Origin: DATAVB01 sp036267955
GTDB lineage: Bacteria; Actinomycetota; Actinomycetes; Mycobacteriales; QHCD01
Direction of reading: 5' to 3'
Assembly: GCA_036267955.1 (NCBI GenBank)
Contig: DATAVB010000118.1
Span: 1 to 64,000 of the forward strand
DNA: 64,000 bases
The notes beneath the pieces are model-generated. The model saw only the letters and a program-made list of their open reading frames with translations, searched no databases and was not told the origin of the DNA. This document shows, piece after piece, positions 1-8,561 of the stretch. The position numbers and the translations under genes were made by a program. The stretch's first letter is position 1, and every line of letters starts with the position of its first letter.

Positions 1-761
1 GCGTAGAAGCCGTTGCCGTTGTAGTAGCTGTAGGTCATGTCGACGTGGAACGGCTCGTCGTACCCGGTGAAGGCCGGGTAGAGGAACGTGCACATCGTCA
101 TCAGCGAGATGAACAGCCCGGTGATCACCCAGACCAGCAGCGGCGGGCGCCAGGCCGGCCGTTCGCGGTCCTGCAGGTCGGACTCGATGCTGGCCGGCAG
201 CCGGATGCCGCCGATATAGGCGGTCCGTTCGTCGTTGACGTCGTCGAAGGTCGGGACGCGGCGGGTCGGGTGCGGCGCGGAGTCGGGTACGAAGAACGGC
301 TCGCGCGACGTGGGAGTGTCGCTGGCGGCTGGTTCTGGTTCTGGTTCTGACACCGGCGCCGGGTCCGGGACGGCGCTCGGGGTCGCGACCGTGTCCTGCT
401 GGTCGGCCGCCGTCGCCTGGTCGGGCCTCCCCTGGTCGGCCTCGCGGGGTGCCTGAGGCTCGCGCCACGGATTTTCCGGCCGGCTCTTCTCCGCCTCGCG
501 CTTCACCGACCGGTTATCGACGGGCTGGTTTTCGCCGGGCTGGTTTTCGCCGGGCTGGTTTTCGACCGGCGGGCTGATCGCGGCGCGGTCGACGCCGGGC
601 TCGTCGTCGTAGAAGTCGACATCGTCGTCCACGACGGGGGCAGCGGGGTCGTCCACGACGGGAGCAGCGTCATGCGGGAAGGCACCGTTATCTGGTAAGG
701 CACGGTTATCTGGTAAGGCACTCTGGTCAGTTCGACCCGTGCCGGGCGTCTGGTCAGGCAT
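1..761 (-). CDS. Membrane protein with GT-C-like start, cut by the window edge
   Basis: The frame is open from an ATG at 761 to the left edge with no stop, so only the first 253 codons are visible. The first ~200 residues look disordered, rich in Asp, Glu, Pro and Gln. They include three copies of the 5-residue unit GENQP (about residues 67-80) and a Glu-Pro run. A hydrophobic segment follows at about residues 205-230, then YDEPFHVD. That DE-x2-H motif just after the first membrane segment matches FLPADESAH and FLPVDESAN in the two membrane proteins at 6993-10156. I infer a third member of the same family, a multi-spanning GT-C-type or DUF2142-like glycosyltransferase, with an unusually long cytoplasmic tail. 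It is divergent from manC. Family placement rests on one motif and is moderate. Confidence 0.65.
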   Translation of the reverse strand, partial: MPDQTPGTGRTDQSALPDNRALPDNGAFPHDAAPVVDDPAAPVVDDDVDFYDDEPGVDRAAISPPVENQPGENQPGENQPVDNRSVKREAEKSRPENPWREPQAPREADQGRPDQATAADQQDTVATPSAVPDPAPVSEPEPEPAASDTPTSREPFFVPDSAPHPTRRVPTFDDVNDERTAYIGGIRLPASIESDLQDRERPAWRPPLLVWVITGLFISLMTMCTFLYPAFTGYDEPFHVDMTYSYYNGNGFY

Positions 762-890
762 CACGACTTCCGGTGGATCAGGGACACGCCGGCCCGCGTA
801 TGGACGGCGCCAGCGTAGTGGCTTGGAACCCTACCGCTGCGGATTGCCCCGTCCGGCGTTGCGTCCGAGCCCCGGTGGTCACCCGGCATC

Positions 891-902
891 TACGATGCGC
901 CA
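891..902 (+). promoter_or_regulatory. Probable -10 element of a leaderless manC transcript
   Basis: TACGAT at 891-896 fits the actinobacterial -10 consensus TANNNT. It ends 6 nt before the GTG of manC at 903, which would place the transcription start on the start codon. No Shine-Dalgarno sequence lies before that GTG, which agrees with leaderless translation. This is inferred from spacing only. Confidence 0.45.
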
Positions 903-2021
903 GTGAGTCCAACGACGGAGTCCATGTACGCGGTGATCCCGGCCGGCGGCAGCGGTACCAGGCTGTGGCCGCTGTCGCGGTCCGACCGGCCGAAGTTCCT
1001 GCTCGACCTGGGGGATGTCGGCTCCGGCGGCCAAACCACTACCCCGACGCTGATCCAACAGACCCGGGCCCGACTCGATGGACTCGCCAAACCGGAGACC
1101 ACGCTCATCGTCACCGGGTCCGCGCATGCCGCCGAGGTGGCCCGCCAGCTGCCGGAGCTCCCGGCCGGCAACATCATCGTCGAACCGGCCCCGCGGGACA
1201 GTGCGCCGGCCATCGGGCTGGCCGCGACCCTGATCCACCGCCGCGATCAGGATGCCGTGATGGGCTCGTTCGCCGCGGACCATCTCGTCACGGATGTTGC
1301 GGCGTTCCACACCGCGGTGCGGCTGGCCGCCGAGACGGCCCGGCACGGATTGTTGCTGACGCTGGGCCTGACCCCGACCGGACCGGAGACCGGCTTCGGC
1401 TACCTGCGGCGCGGTGAGTCGCTGGGTGGTGGCGCGTACCGGGTCGAGGAGTTCACCGAGAAGCCGCCGGTCGATGTCGCCCGCCGTTATGTCGCCGACG
1501 GCCGGTACCTGTGGAATGCGTCGATGTTCGTCTGGCAGACCGAGACCTTCCTGGCCGAGCTGCGCCGGCAGGTGCCGGAGCTGTACGACGGGCTGCAGCG
1601 CATCGCCGACGACTGGGACACGCCACGGCGCGATGAGACGCTCGGCGCGATCTGGCCGACGCTGCCCAAGCGGCCGGTCGATACGGCCGTGATGGAAGGT
1701 GCCGGTGCGCGCGGCCTGGTGGCGACGGTGCCGGCCGATCTCGGCTGGACTGACGTCGGGGACTGGGACACGCTGGCCGACGTGCTGCCGGCCGGGTCGG
1801 ACGGCGTGGTCCGGCTGGGCCCGGGGACGGTGCTGGCCCACGACACCGCCGGAACGCTCGTCTACGGCGGCACCGACCGCATCGTCGCGACGCTCGGCGT
1901 CACCGACCTCGTGGTGGTGGACACCCCGGATGCCGTCCTGGTCTGCCACCGGGACCGGGCCCAGGACGTGAAGGCCCTGGTGGACGAGTTGAAGGCCGCC
2001 GGCCGCACCGACCTGACCTGA
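903..2021 (+). CDS. manC: Mannose-1-phosphate guanylyltransferase (GDP-mannose pyrophosphorylase)
   Basis: The enzyme makes GDP-mannose from mannose-1-phosphate and GTP in the cytoplasm, feeding mannolipid, glycan and glycoprotein mannosylation. The 372-aa product has the nucleotidyltransferase signature GGSGTRLWPLSR followed by PKFLL at the N-terminus. It also has FTEKP, and WNASMFVW, the typical substrate-binding region of the mannose-1-P guanylyltransferase family. It lacks the C-terminal isomerase domain of bifunctional type II enzymes, whose usual length is about 470 aa. The GTG at 903 was chosen because a -10-like TACGAT lies just upstream; an ATG at 924 is the alternative. manB and manA, the other steps of the pathway, lie at 11961 and 15640. 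Confidence 0.93.
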   Translation: MSPTTESMYAVIPAGGSGTRLWPLSRSDRPKFLLDLGDVGSGGQTTTPTLIQQTRARLDGLAKPETTLIVTGSAHAAEVARQLPELPAGNIIVEPAPRDSAPAIGLAATLIHRRDQDAVMGSFAADHLVTDVAAFHTAVRLAAETARHGLLLTLGLTPTGPETGFGYLRRGESLGGGAYRVEEFTEKPPVDVARRYVADGRYLWNASMFVWQTETFLAELRRQVPELYDGLQRIADDWDTPRRDETLGAIWPTLPKRPVDTAVMEGAGARGLVATVPADLGWTDVGDWDTLADVLPAGSDGVVRLGPGTVLAHDTAGTLVYGGTDRIVATLGVTDLVVVDTPDAVLVCHRDRAQDVKALVDELKAAGRTDLT

Positions 2022-2053
2022 CGACCCGCATTCCCGGACGAGCACAAACCAAA

Positions 2054-2108
2054 TTGCGCCAATGTGGCGTTGGGGCAATCTAGCCACCCCAACGCCACAT
2101 TGGCGCAA
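2054..2108. repeat. Inverted-repeat element, copy 1; likely bidirectional terminator
   Basis: Two 22-bp arms, 2054-2075 and 2087-2108, are perfectly complementary around an 11-nt loop. The element sits between the convergent manC and methyltransferase genes. The whole element, loop included, recurs in reverse orientation at 21236-21288, so it is a dispersed repeat as well as a terminator candidate. Confidence 0.8.
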
Positions 2109-2134
2109 AAGGAAAAGCGAAAAGGGAGTGCGTA

Positions 2135-2788
2135 CTAGCGGAGGGTCGCCCAGACAACCGACCACGGGAACGGCTTGGAGACCGCGCGGACCTCGGCGAC
2201 CTTCGAGACGAATTGGACGAACTTCGCGGTCGACCAGTGGTTGAGGTGGCCCGGGGTGTTGCCCAGATCCTTCGGGTACCGGCCGGTCAACAGGTTGCAG
2301 CCGCGGAAGATCGGCTCGCGGGGCACCGACAGCAGCAGTTGACCGGTGCCGACCCGGGCCAGCTCGGCCAGCCCGGCCTCGGGGTCGGTCAGGTGCTCGA
2401 AGACCTCGACGCAGACGATCAGGTCGAACGAGTTGTCCGCGAACGGCAGGCGGTGCGCGTCCGCGTGCAGGTACGACGGGCCCGGCCGGGTCTTCCACTC
2501 GGCCCGCAGACCGGCGTCGGGCAGATCGATGCCGGTGGCACGGCCGAAGCGGGTATGCAGCTTCTGCGAGATGACGCCTTCGCCGGCGCCGACCTCCAGC
2601 GGGCTGGTCGGCGGCTTCGGCTCCGCGCCGATCCGGGCCAGCATCTCATCGAGGCGGTCCACCCAGCGGTTGGTGAGATACCGGATCGCCGGGTTCTTCG
2701 CCGTGTACTTCGCCGTATGGTTGCCGATGACGATGCCGGGAGTCTCCGGCGCGGTCGCGGTCTGGGTCGGTGACGTATTCGTGGACAT
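2135..2788 (-). CDS. Class I SAM-dependent methyltransferase
   Basis: This 217-aa protein has the Rossmann motif I LEVGAGEGVISQKL, an acidic strand-2 end (GIDLPDAG), HADAHRLPFADNSFDLIV as motifs II/III, and VEVFEHL. These are typical of the methyltransferase 11/25 families that act on small molecules or lipids. There is no signal peptide, so it is cytoplasmic. It is divergent from the flippase-like gene at 2882 and convergent with manC. The neighbourhood suggests a role in glycan or polyprenol-linked sugar metabolism, but the substrate cannot be read from the sequence. Confidence 0.8.
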   Translation of the reverse strand: MSTNTSPTQTATAPETPGIVIGNHTAKYTAKNPAIRYLTNRWVDRLDEMLARIGAEPKPPTSPLEVGAGEGVISQKLHTRFGRATGIDLPDAGLRAEWKTRPGPSYLHADAHRLPFADNSFDLIVCVEVFEHLTDPEAGLAELARVGTGQLLLSVPREPIFRGCNLLTGRYPKDLGNTPGHLNHWSTAKFVQFVSKVAEVRAVSKPFPWSVVWATLR

Positions 2789-2881
2789 CGGTGTCTGAAT
2801 CCTCCGTGGCCCGGGTGGTGAACCGGACCAAGATTAGGGCGCGTGCCGCGCTTTCGTTAGCCTGCCTGGCGTGAAGCTACC

Positions 2882-3922
2882 GTGAAGCTGCACCCGAAGG
2901 CGAATACGGCCCTGCGTGTTGGCTTCGTCCTCGTCGCTGTGGCCCTGCTTGTGTACGCCGTTGCCAGCAAATGGGGCGATGTGCGCGACGCGCTGTCCCG
3001 GATGGGCCCGCTGCCCGTCATCGGGTCGCTGGCGCTCGCCATCATCGGGCTCTTTTTCACCTGCATGTGCTGGCGTGCCCTGATGTCCGAACTGGGCAGC
3101 CCGCTGCCCATGGTGGCCAGCATTCGGGTGTTCTTCCTGTCCCAGGTCGGGAAGTACCTGCCCGGCAGCGTCTGGCCGTTCGTGGCGCAGATGGAGATGA
3201 CCCGCGACCTCGGCATTCCGCGGGAACGGTCCGGCACCGCCGGTCTGCTGTTCCTCGGGCTCAACCCGTTGACCGGCATCATCGTCGGCGCGGTGACGCT
3301 GCCGTTCGTCAGCCCGCACACGCTGCGGGAGTACTGGTGGTCGCTGCTGATCGTGCCGATCGGGCTGGCGATCCTGCACCCGAAAGTGCTCAATCCCCTG
3401 CTGCGGCGGGCTTTCAAGATCCTCAAGCGGCCCGCGCTGGAGCGGCCGCTGCGGGCGTACGGCCTGGCGAAGGCCGCCGGTTGGCTGATCGTGACGTGGG
3501 TCTTCTACGGCCTGTCGATCCTGGTGATGGCTGCCCCGCTGGGAGTGCATGGCGGGAAGGCGCTGCCGGCCTCGATCGGGGCGTACGCGCTGGCCTGGTC
3601 GGCTGGGTTCATCTTCATCATCGCGCCGGCCGGGCTCGGTGTCCGGGACGCCGCGCTGGTGCTGACGCTCTCCACGGTCATGTCGACGCCGTCGGCGACC
3701 GCGGTGGCGGCGGTGTCGCGGGTGGTGCAGACCCTGGGCGACGGCGGTTGGGCCATGGTGGCCGGCGTGCTGCACGGCCGGGCCAAGCGCCGCAACGGCC
3801 CTGGCGCCAACGCGACCGACGACTCAACCGATGGGGCAGCCGAATCGGACCCTGACCCCAATCCCGAACCCGACCCGGAACCCGCCGAACCGCCCCGCAC
3901 CGGCGGCCGGCACGCCCGCTAG
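2882..3922 (+). CDS. Flippase-like integral membrane protein (LPG synthase TM family, UPF0104)
   Basis: The 346-aa protein has about eight hydrophobic segments. It carries the family hallmarks QVGKYLPGSVWPF around residues 87-100 and APAGLGVRDAAL near residue 250, matching the membrane domain of lysylphosphatidylglycerol synthase and AglD-like proteins. Members are thought to move or modify lipid-linked intermediates. The soluble aminoacyl-transfer domain of MprF is absent, so lysinylation of lipids is unlikely. The tail after residue ~300 is hydrophilic with alternating Asp-Pro, Asn-Pro and Glu-Pro. Start GTG 2882. It faces a methyltransferase and is near GT-C-like genes, which fits a lipid-linked sugar pathway (inference). 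Confidence 0.82.
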   Translation: MKLHPKANTALRVGFVLVAVALLVYAVASKWGDVRDALSRMGPLPVIGSLALAIIGLFFTCMCWRALMSELGSPLPMVASIRVFFLSQVGKYLPGSVWPFVAQMEMTRDLGIPRERSGTAGLLFLGLNPLTGIIVGAVTLPFVSPHTLREYWWSLLIVPIGLAILHPKVLNPLLRRAFKILKRPALERPLRAYGLAKAAGWLIVTWVFYGLSILVMAAPLGVHGGKALPASIGAYALAWSAGFIFIIAPAGLGVRDAALVLTLSTVMSTPSATAVAAVSRVVQTLGDGGWAMVAGVLHGRAKRRNGPGANATDDSTDGAAESDPDPNPEPDPEPAEPPRTGGRHAR

Positions 3923-3977
3923 CCCGCGGCCCCTGCGTATCTCGCGGCCCCGTCCCGCGCTTCTCGCGCCCTCGCCA

Positions 3978-4045
3978 TTTGTTGATCATGCGGAAACTGT
4001 TGCTCTCACCGGCGTGTCCCGAACAGTTTCCGCATGATCAACAAA
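3978..4045. terminator. Long inverted repeat between convergent genes
   Basis: Arms 3978-4001 and 4022-4045 (24 nt each) are perfect reverse complements around a 20-nt loop, between the ends of the flippase-like gene and the Nudix gene. A bidirectional terminator is the simplest reading. The stem contains GATCATGCGG, which resembles the stem at 17846-17903. Confidence 0.75.
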
Positions 4046-4074
4046 GGGCCGGGCACGGGGCCGACGGGGACGGG

Positions 4075-4692
4075 TCAGTCGATGACGGCGCTGATCCGTC
4101 GGCTGACGCGATGGTCGCGGGCGGCGAGTCGGACGGTGGCGCGGTCGATCAATTCGGCCACGCTCTCACCCAGCGGGGTCGGCGGCGCGTCGTAGCGGAA
4201 CCACGCCAGGTCAAGCGATTCGCCGCTGATCGTGGCCTCGGCGCCGGCCGGCGCGGTGACCAGGAAACGGATGTCGAGATGCCTGGTCAGTATGCCCAGC
4301 GAGCAGGTGACCGGGTGTACGTCGAGGTCGATCGGCTCCGGATCGATGGTGAGCCCGGCGATCCCGCTCTCCTCGACCGCCTCGCGCAACGCGGCATCGC
4401 GCACCGATGCGTCACCCGCCTCGCAGTGCCCGCCCAGTTGCAGCCAGGCGCCGATCCGCCGGTGCAGGGTCAGCAGCATGGCACCCCGGGACGGGTCCAC
4501 CACCAGCGCGCTGGCGGTGATGTGGCCGGGTTCGCACGACCGCTGCATCCCGTCCGAGCGCGCGGCCAGGAAGGCCAACATCGCCTCCCGCACCGCCCGT
4601 TGCCCGACCTCGGCCGGGTCGTACGACCGCAGCAGCGATACGGCTTCGTCGTGCAGTGTCATCGGGTCCAAGGTCATCGGGTCCAAGGTCAT
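4075..4692 (-). CDS. Nudix hydrolase
   Basis: The 205-aa product contains the Nudix box LGGHCEAGDASVRDAALREA followed by VEESGI. The second conserved Glu of the usual GGxxExGE is Asp here. The family hydrolyses nucleoside diphosphates linked to another moiety; the substrate is unknown. The ATG at 4692 overlaps the fbiB stop by 4 nt (ATGA), so it is the last gene of the operon GT-GT-cofD-fbiB-Nudix. The first 13 codons contain a 15-bp tandem repeat that offers three in-frame ATGs (4692, 4677, 4662). The overlap favours the first. The context invites a link with F420 or nucleotide-activated intermediates, but that is inference. Confidence 0.85.
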   Translation of the reverse strand: MTLDPMTLDPMTLHDEAVSLLRSYDPAEVGQRAVREAMLAFLAARSDGMQRSCEPGHITASALVVDPSRGAMLLTLHRRIGAWLQLGGHCEAGDASVRDAALREAVEESGIAGLTIDPEPIDLDVHPVTCSLGILTRHLDIRFLVTAPAGAEATISGESLDLAWFRYDAPPTPLGESVAELIDRATVRLAARDHRVSRRISAVID

Positions 4693-6023
4693 CGGGTGAG
4701 GATGAAGTCGCCGGGGTCCCGCGGCGGCCGGGGCGCCGGGTCGCCGGCGGGATGGCCGACGGCCACCGACCCCATCGGCCACCAGTCCTCGGGCAGCTCG
4801 AGTTCGGTCCGGACCAGGTCGGCGCAGAACAGCGTCGAGGAGACCCAGCAGGAGCCCAGGCCCTCGGCCGCGAGCGCCACCAGGAAGTTCTCCACGCCGG
4901 CGCCCATCGCGACGTGGAACATCGTCCGTTCCGCATCCGAGCGCCGCTCGTCCGGGTAGGCGTGCGCCCCGCCGGTCGTCACCAGGCACGGGATGACCAG
5001 CAGCGGTGCCTCGGTCAGCAGGTCGCCGCGGCGCAACCGCCGGGCGATCTGCTCCGGGGTGAAGCCGTCGCCTTGCAAATCGCGGGTCCATTGCTCGCGC
5101 ATCGCGGTCAGCAGTCCGTCCCGCGCCGCCGGCGTCTCGACGACGACGAAGCGCCACGGCGTGGTGTGATGCGGCGCCGGTGCGGTGATCGCGGCCGCGA
5201 CCGCGTCCCGTACGGCCTGCGGGTCGACCGGTTCGGCGGTGAACGACCGGACCGAGCGGCGGCCGGTGACCGCCTGCCGGCGGCCCTGGGTGAGCGCCTC
5301 GGCGGTGCCGAGGGAGAACATGTCGTCCTCGCCACCGCGGACCAGCGGCCGCACCCCGCGGCCGTCATCCACAGTGGGCAGTCCACGGATCACGGCGACC
5401 GGAATGCCGGTGAGCTTGCCCTTCACCAGATCCGCGGCGGCCGCGGCCTCGTCGGCCACCGCCACCTCGGTCACGATCAGCAGGTTGCCCATCGGGTCGG
5501 TCTCGCCCCGCAGGCTGACCAGCGCCGACATGCCGGCGACGCCGATGGCGTGGTCGGTGACCCCGACCCGCCAGGCGCGGCCGGCGGTGTCGCTGACCAC
5601 GACCGCCACCTCGACGCCCAGCGCCTCGGCCAGGCCGGCCCGCAGCCGCGCCGCCGAGGCGTCGGAATCGGTTGGCAGCAGGGCGATCTCGTCGCCGCGC
5701 ACGTTGGAGGCGTCGACTCCGGCGGCCGCGATGACGAAGCCGTGCCGGGTCTGCACGATCCGGGTCTGCGCCCGGGTCGCCACCAGCCGGACGCTCTCGT
5801 CGGTGACCGCTCGCTGGCGGGCCGCCTCCCGACCCTCCGGATCGGTCGGTACGGAGACCAGCCGTCCCTCCACTTTGGACACTGCCTTGGAGGTGACGAC
5901 CAGGACGTCGCCGTCGCGCAGCCACGGGGCGTTCTTGGCGATCAGGCCGGCCAGGTCGTCACCCGGCCGCAACTCCGGAATGCCCTGTACCGGAAGGATT
6001 TCCAACCGCTCCGGACTGGTCAC
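4689..6023 (-). CDS. fbiB: Coenzyme F420:L-glutamate ligase / dehydro-F420 reductase
   Basis: FbiB adds gamma-linked glutamates to F420-0, and in actinobacteria its C-terminal domain reduces the dehydro intermediate. The 444-aa length fits the two-domain family. Residues ~8-245 are the CofE ligase part, with GIPELRPGDDLAGLI, VVTSKAVSKVEGR, TRIVQTRHGFVIAAAGVD and VVVSDTAGRAWRVG. Residues ~255-444 are a nitroreductase-fold, FMN-binding domain with RRSVRSFTAEPVD and LAAEGLGSCWVSS. The GTG at 6023 overlaps the cofD stop by 4 nt (GTGA), which fixes the start and indicates translational coupling. The downstream Nudix gene overlaps by another 4 nt. Confidence 0.95.
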   Translation of the reverse strand: MTSPERLEILPVQGIPELRPGDDLAGLIAKNAPWLRDGDVLVVTSKAVSKVEGRLVSVPTDPEGREAARQRAVTDESVRLVATRAQTRIVQTRHGFVIAAAGVDASNVRGDEIALLPTDSDASAARLRAGLAEALGVEVAVVVSDTAGRAWRVGVTDHAIGVAGMSALVSLRGETDPMGNLLIVTEVAVADEAAAAADLVKGKLTGIPVAVIRGLPTVDDGRGVRPLVRGGEDDMFSLGTAEALTQGRRQAVTGRRSVRSFTAEPVDPQAVRDAVAAAITAPAPHHTTPWRFVVVETPAARDGLLTAMREQWTRDLQGDGFTPEQIARRLRRGDLLTEAPLLVIPCLVTTGGAHAYPDERRSDAERTMFHVAMGAGVENFLVALAAEGLGSCWVSSTLFCADLVRTELELPEDWWPMGSVAVGHPAGDPAPRPPRDPGDFILTR

Positions 6024-6988
6024 TGCCCGACTCCGGCCAGGTCGAGGGCGGCCTGCGCCATCGCCGCCGTGGCGGGCACGTCGGTCATCAGCAGCGGCAC
6101 CGCCCGTACCGAAACCCCTGGTACGTCGGCGGTGTCGCCGGAGTCGATCAGCCAGCCGTCCAGCAGCCCGCCGCTGGACCGGGCGCCGTAATGCCGGCCG
6201 ACGGCCTCGGCCGAGGTCTCCACGCCGATCGCGGACAGGCAGGCGTCGGCCATGCCGCGCACCGGCGCCCCGCCGACGATGGGGGACAGGCCGACGATCG
6301 GCGCGGGACCGGAGCGCAGCGCGTCCGCGATGTCCGGCACACCGAGGATCATGCCGACGCTGACCACCGGGTTGCTCGGGGCGAGCAGCACGACGTCCGC
6401 GCCGCCGATCGCGTCCAGCACGCCCGGCGCCGGCTTGGCCGACTCCACGCCGACCTGGACGAACTCCCGGGCCGGGACCTGGGCGTGCAGCCGCAGCCAC
6501 CACTCCTGGAAGTGGATGGCCCGCCGGCCGTCCGCATCCTCGATCACAACATGGGTCTCGACCCGCTCGTCGCTCATCGGCAGCATCCGTACGCCGGGCT
6601 GCCAGCGGGCGCAGAGCGCGTCGGTGACGGCGGAGAGCGGATAGCCGGCGTCGAGCATCTGGGTGCGTACCAGGTGGGTGGCGATGTCCCGATCACCCAG
6701 GCCGAACCACTCCGGCCCGACGTCGTACGCGGCGAGTTCTTCCTTCACGCTCCAGGTCTCGTGACTGCGGCCCCAGCCCTGGGTGGGCTCGATGCCGTCG
6801 CCGAGGGTGTACATCACCGTGTCGAGGTCGGGACAGATCCGCAGCCCGTGCAGGGTGAGGTCGTCCCCGGTGTTGCAGATGACGGTGATGCGGTGATCGG
6901 TGTGGTCGGCCCGATCGGCAAGGAGGGCTTTGAGTCCGGTCAGAAACCGGGCTCCCCCGATGCCGCCGGCCAGAGCGACGATGTGCAC
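6020..6988 (-). CDS. fbiA: 2-phospho-L-lactate transferase (CofD/FbiA)
   Basis: The enzyme transfers a phospho(enol)pyruvyl or phospholactyl group from a GDP-activated donor to the deazaflavin Fo, forming (dehydro-)F420-0. The 322-aa protein starts with ALAGGIGGARFLTGL, the family nucleotide-binding glycine motif. It contains VICNTGDD, LCPD-like ICPDLDTVMYTL, and LAPSNPVVSVGMIL, all diagnostic for CofD. The GTG at 6988 lies 4 nt after the stop of the upstream membrane protein gene, and its own stop overlaps fbiB. Pairing with fbiB and whiB2 is the conserved actinobacterial order. Confidence 0.95.
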   Translation of the reverse strand: MHIVALAGGIGGARFLTGLKALLADRADHTDHRITVICNTGDDLTLHGLRICPDLDTVMYTLGDGIEPTQGWGRSHETWSVKEELAAYDVGPEWFGLGDRDIATHLVRTQMLDAGYPLSAVTDALCARWQPGVRMLPMSDERVETHVVIEDADGRRAIHFQEWWLRLHAQVPAREFVQVGVESAKPAPGVLDAIGGADVVLLAPSNPVVSVGMILGVPDIADALRSGPAPIVGLSPIVGGAPVRGMADACLSAIGVETSAEAVGRHYGARSSGGLLDGWLIDSGDTADVPGVSVRAVPLLMTDVPATAAMAQAALDLAGVGQ

Positions 6989-6992
6989 CCGT

Positions 6993-8561
6993 TCATGGTG
7001 TCAGATCAGCGACGACCGGATCAGCGGCGGGGCGTCGGCCGACCTGGTTGATCCCGAAGAGCGCACCGAACTGCAGCAGTACGCCGAGCGCCATCACGGC
7101 CAGCAGGATGATCAGCGCCACGGTCGGATCGGGGATGTCCATGTCGTGCAGGCCGGCGCGCAGCGCGTCGGTGGCGCTGAGGGTGGGGTAGTGCCGGTGC
7201 AGCTGCACGGTGAAGGTCTTCAGCGTTCCCCAGCACTCCAGGCAGATCGCGGCGCCGATGGCCAGCGGGCCCAGCCGCAGCGGGTACGCCAGCAGGCAGG
7301 CCGCCCCGGCGGTGAGGAAGGCGCCGGCGGCCGGCAGCAGATAACGACCGTGCGGGATGCCGCCGCCGGTGGCGTGCACCGCGATCTCGCCCATGCTGGC
7401 GCACAGCAGCACCACCAGAAAGGCGACGCACAGCGCGAGCCGGGCATCGATCCGCACCCGGCGGGCGGCGACCTTGATCACCAGCATCACGAGCCCGAAA
7501 CCCAGCAGCCCGGCGAGAACGAGCGCCAGCGGCCGGGTCGAGTGCGGGAAGGCGCCATGCCGGGAGTCCGGCCCGCCGACGATCTGCTGCAGCTGCAGCA
7601 GATAGCTGAAGCGGTCGAGCAGGTAGTGCACCTCGCCGTGCTGGGCGCCCGGCTCGTGCGACTTGACCAGCGACGCCACCGCCTTGCCGCCACTCCAGTC
7701 GCCGTACCGTCGCTGGTTCAGCACCAGGAACCAGCCGGCCACCGCGGCGGTCATGACAAGGACGACCGCGGGCGGCCACGACGCGGACCTGAGCCGGCGC
7801 AGCGGCGGCTGATCGGGTTGGTGTGGCCAGAAGAGGCCGGCCAGGCCGAGTACGGCGCAGATGATGAGCACGGCCGGCACGCTGGTGACCCGGGTGACCG
7901 ACGCGGTCGCGGCGAACAGGGTCAGCCCGACGATCCGAGCCGTCGTACGGCCCAGGACGACGATGCGGACCAGCATCACCACGGCGCCCAGGACCAGAGC
8001 CGTGGCGAGGGTGTCGTTCTCGACGATTGCGCTGGCGGTGACCAGATGCGGGAGCGCGCCGGTCAGTCCGGCCGTGCCCACCGCAAACATGGCCCGCTGG
8101 CGCCGGTCGATCGGTCGCCGGGTGCCGGCGGTCAGACTCCAGGCCAGCCAGGCGGCCAGCAGCACCGTCACGATCGTGAACAGCAGATTCACCAGCCGCG
8201 CGGCGACGATCCCGGCCGTCGGGTGGTGCAGGTACAGCGAGAACCGCAGGATCGGCCCGACGATGGCGTGGTAGAGCGGCGGGTGGTTGGAGGCGTGTTG
8301 CGCGGCCAGGCGCTGGCCGGGGAAGTCGACCTGGATCCGGTGCCGCCCGGCCAACGGGATGTGCCCGTGCGTCACCTCCATGGCGTAGGCGACGTTGGCG
8401 CTCTCGTCGACGGGCAGGAACGGCACGCCGGCCAGGGTGCGCAGCAGCGCGCCGCCGATGAGAGTGGTCAACGCGCCGCCCAGTCCGAGGCGCAGCAGCC
8501 GTTGCCCGGACCGGGGCAGCTCGGCGACAGGGGGCCTCGTCGCGACGATCTCAGCCGTCAC
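6993..8561 (-). CDS. Polytopic membrane protein, GT-C glycosyltransferase-like (DUF2142-like)
   Basis: The 522-aa protein has about ten hydrophobic segments. The first extracytoplasmic loop carries FLPVDESANVAYAMEVTHGH, followed by ASNHPPLYH. This is the acidic-pair-in-loop-1 arrangement of GT-C enzymes, which use polyprenyl-phosphate sugars. It is about as long as its neighbour at 8558-10156 and shares the same motif series (DES, THGH, NHPPLY, RYGDW/F, RYLL), so the two are tandem paralogues. The GTG at 8561 overlaps the upstream stop (GTGA) and the stop lies 4 nt before fbiA. Transferase activity and sugar are unproven; nearby GDP-mannose genes make mannose a reasonable guess only. Confidence 0.75.
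   Translation of the reverse strand: MTAEIVATRPPVAELPRSGQRLLRLGLGGALTTLIGGALLRTLAGVPFLPVDESANVAYAMEVTHGHIPLAGRHRIQVDFPGQRLAAQHASNHPPLYHAIVGPILRFSLYLHHPTAGIVAARLVNLLFTIVTVLLAAWLAWSLTAGTRRPIDRRQRAMFAVGTAGLTGALPHLVTASAIVENDTLATALVLGAVVMLVRIVVLGRTTARIVGLTLFAATASVTRVTSVPAVLIICAVLGLAGLFWPHQPDQPPLRRLRSASWPPAVVLVMTAAVAGWFLVLNQRRYGDWSGGKAVASLVKSHEPGAQHGEVHYLLDRFSYLLQLQQIVGGPDSRHGAFPHSTRPLALVLAGLLGFGLVMLVIKVAARRVRIDARLALCVAFLVVLLCASMGEIAVHATGGGIPHGRYLLPAAGAFLTAGAACLLAYPLRLGPLAIGAAICLECWGTLKTFTVQLHRHYPTLSATDALRAGLHDMDIPDPTVALIILLAVMALGVLLQFGALFGINQVGRRPAADPVVADLTP

Noticed and set aside
879..2498. Long minus-strand frame of 539 aa opposite manC
   Set aside because: It is the complement of manC and part of the methyltransferase, has low-complexity Arg/Gly/Pro composition and no motif.
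5365..5373. TCATCCACA inside fbiB as a DnaA box
   Set aside because: It is a single near-match inside a coding sequence; similar matches occur at 34463 and elsewhere by chance.
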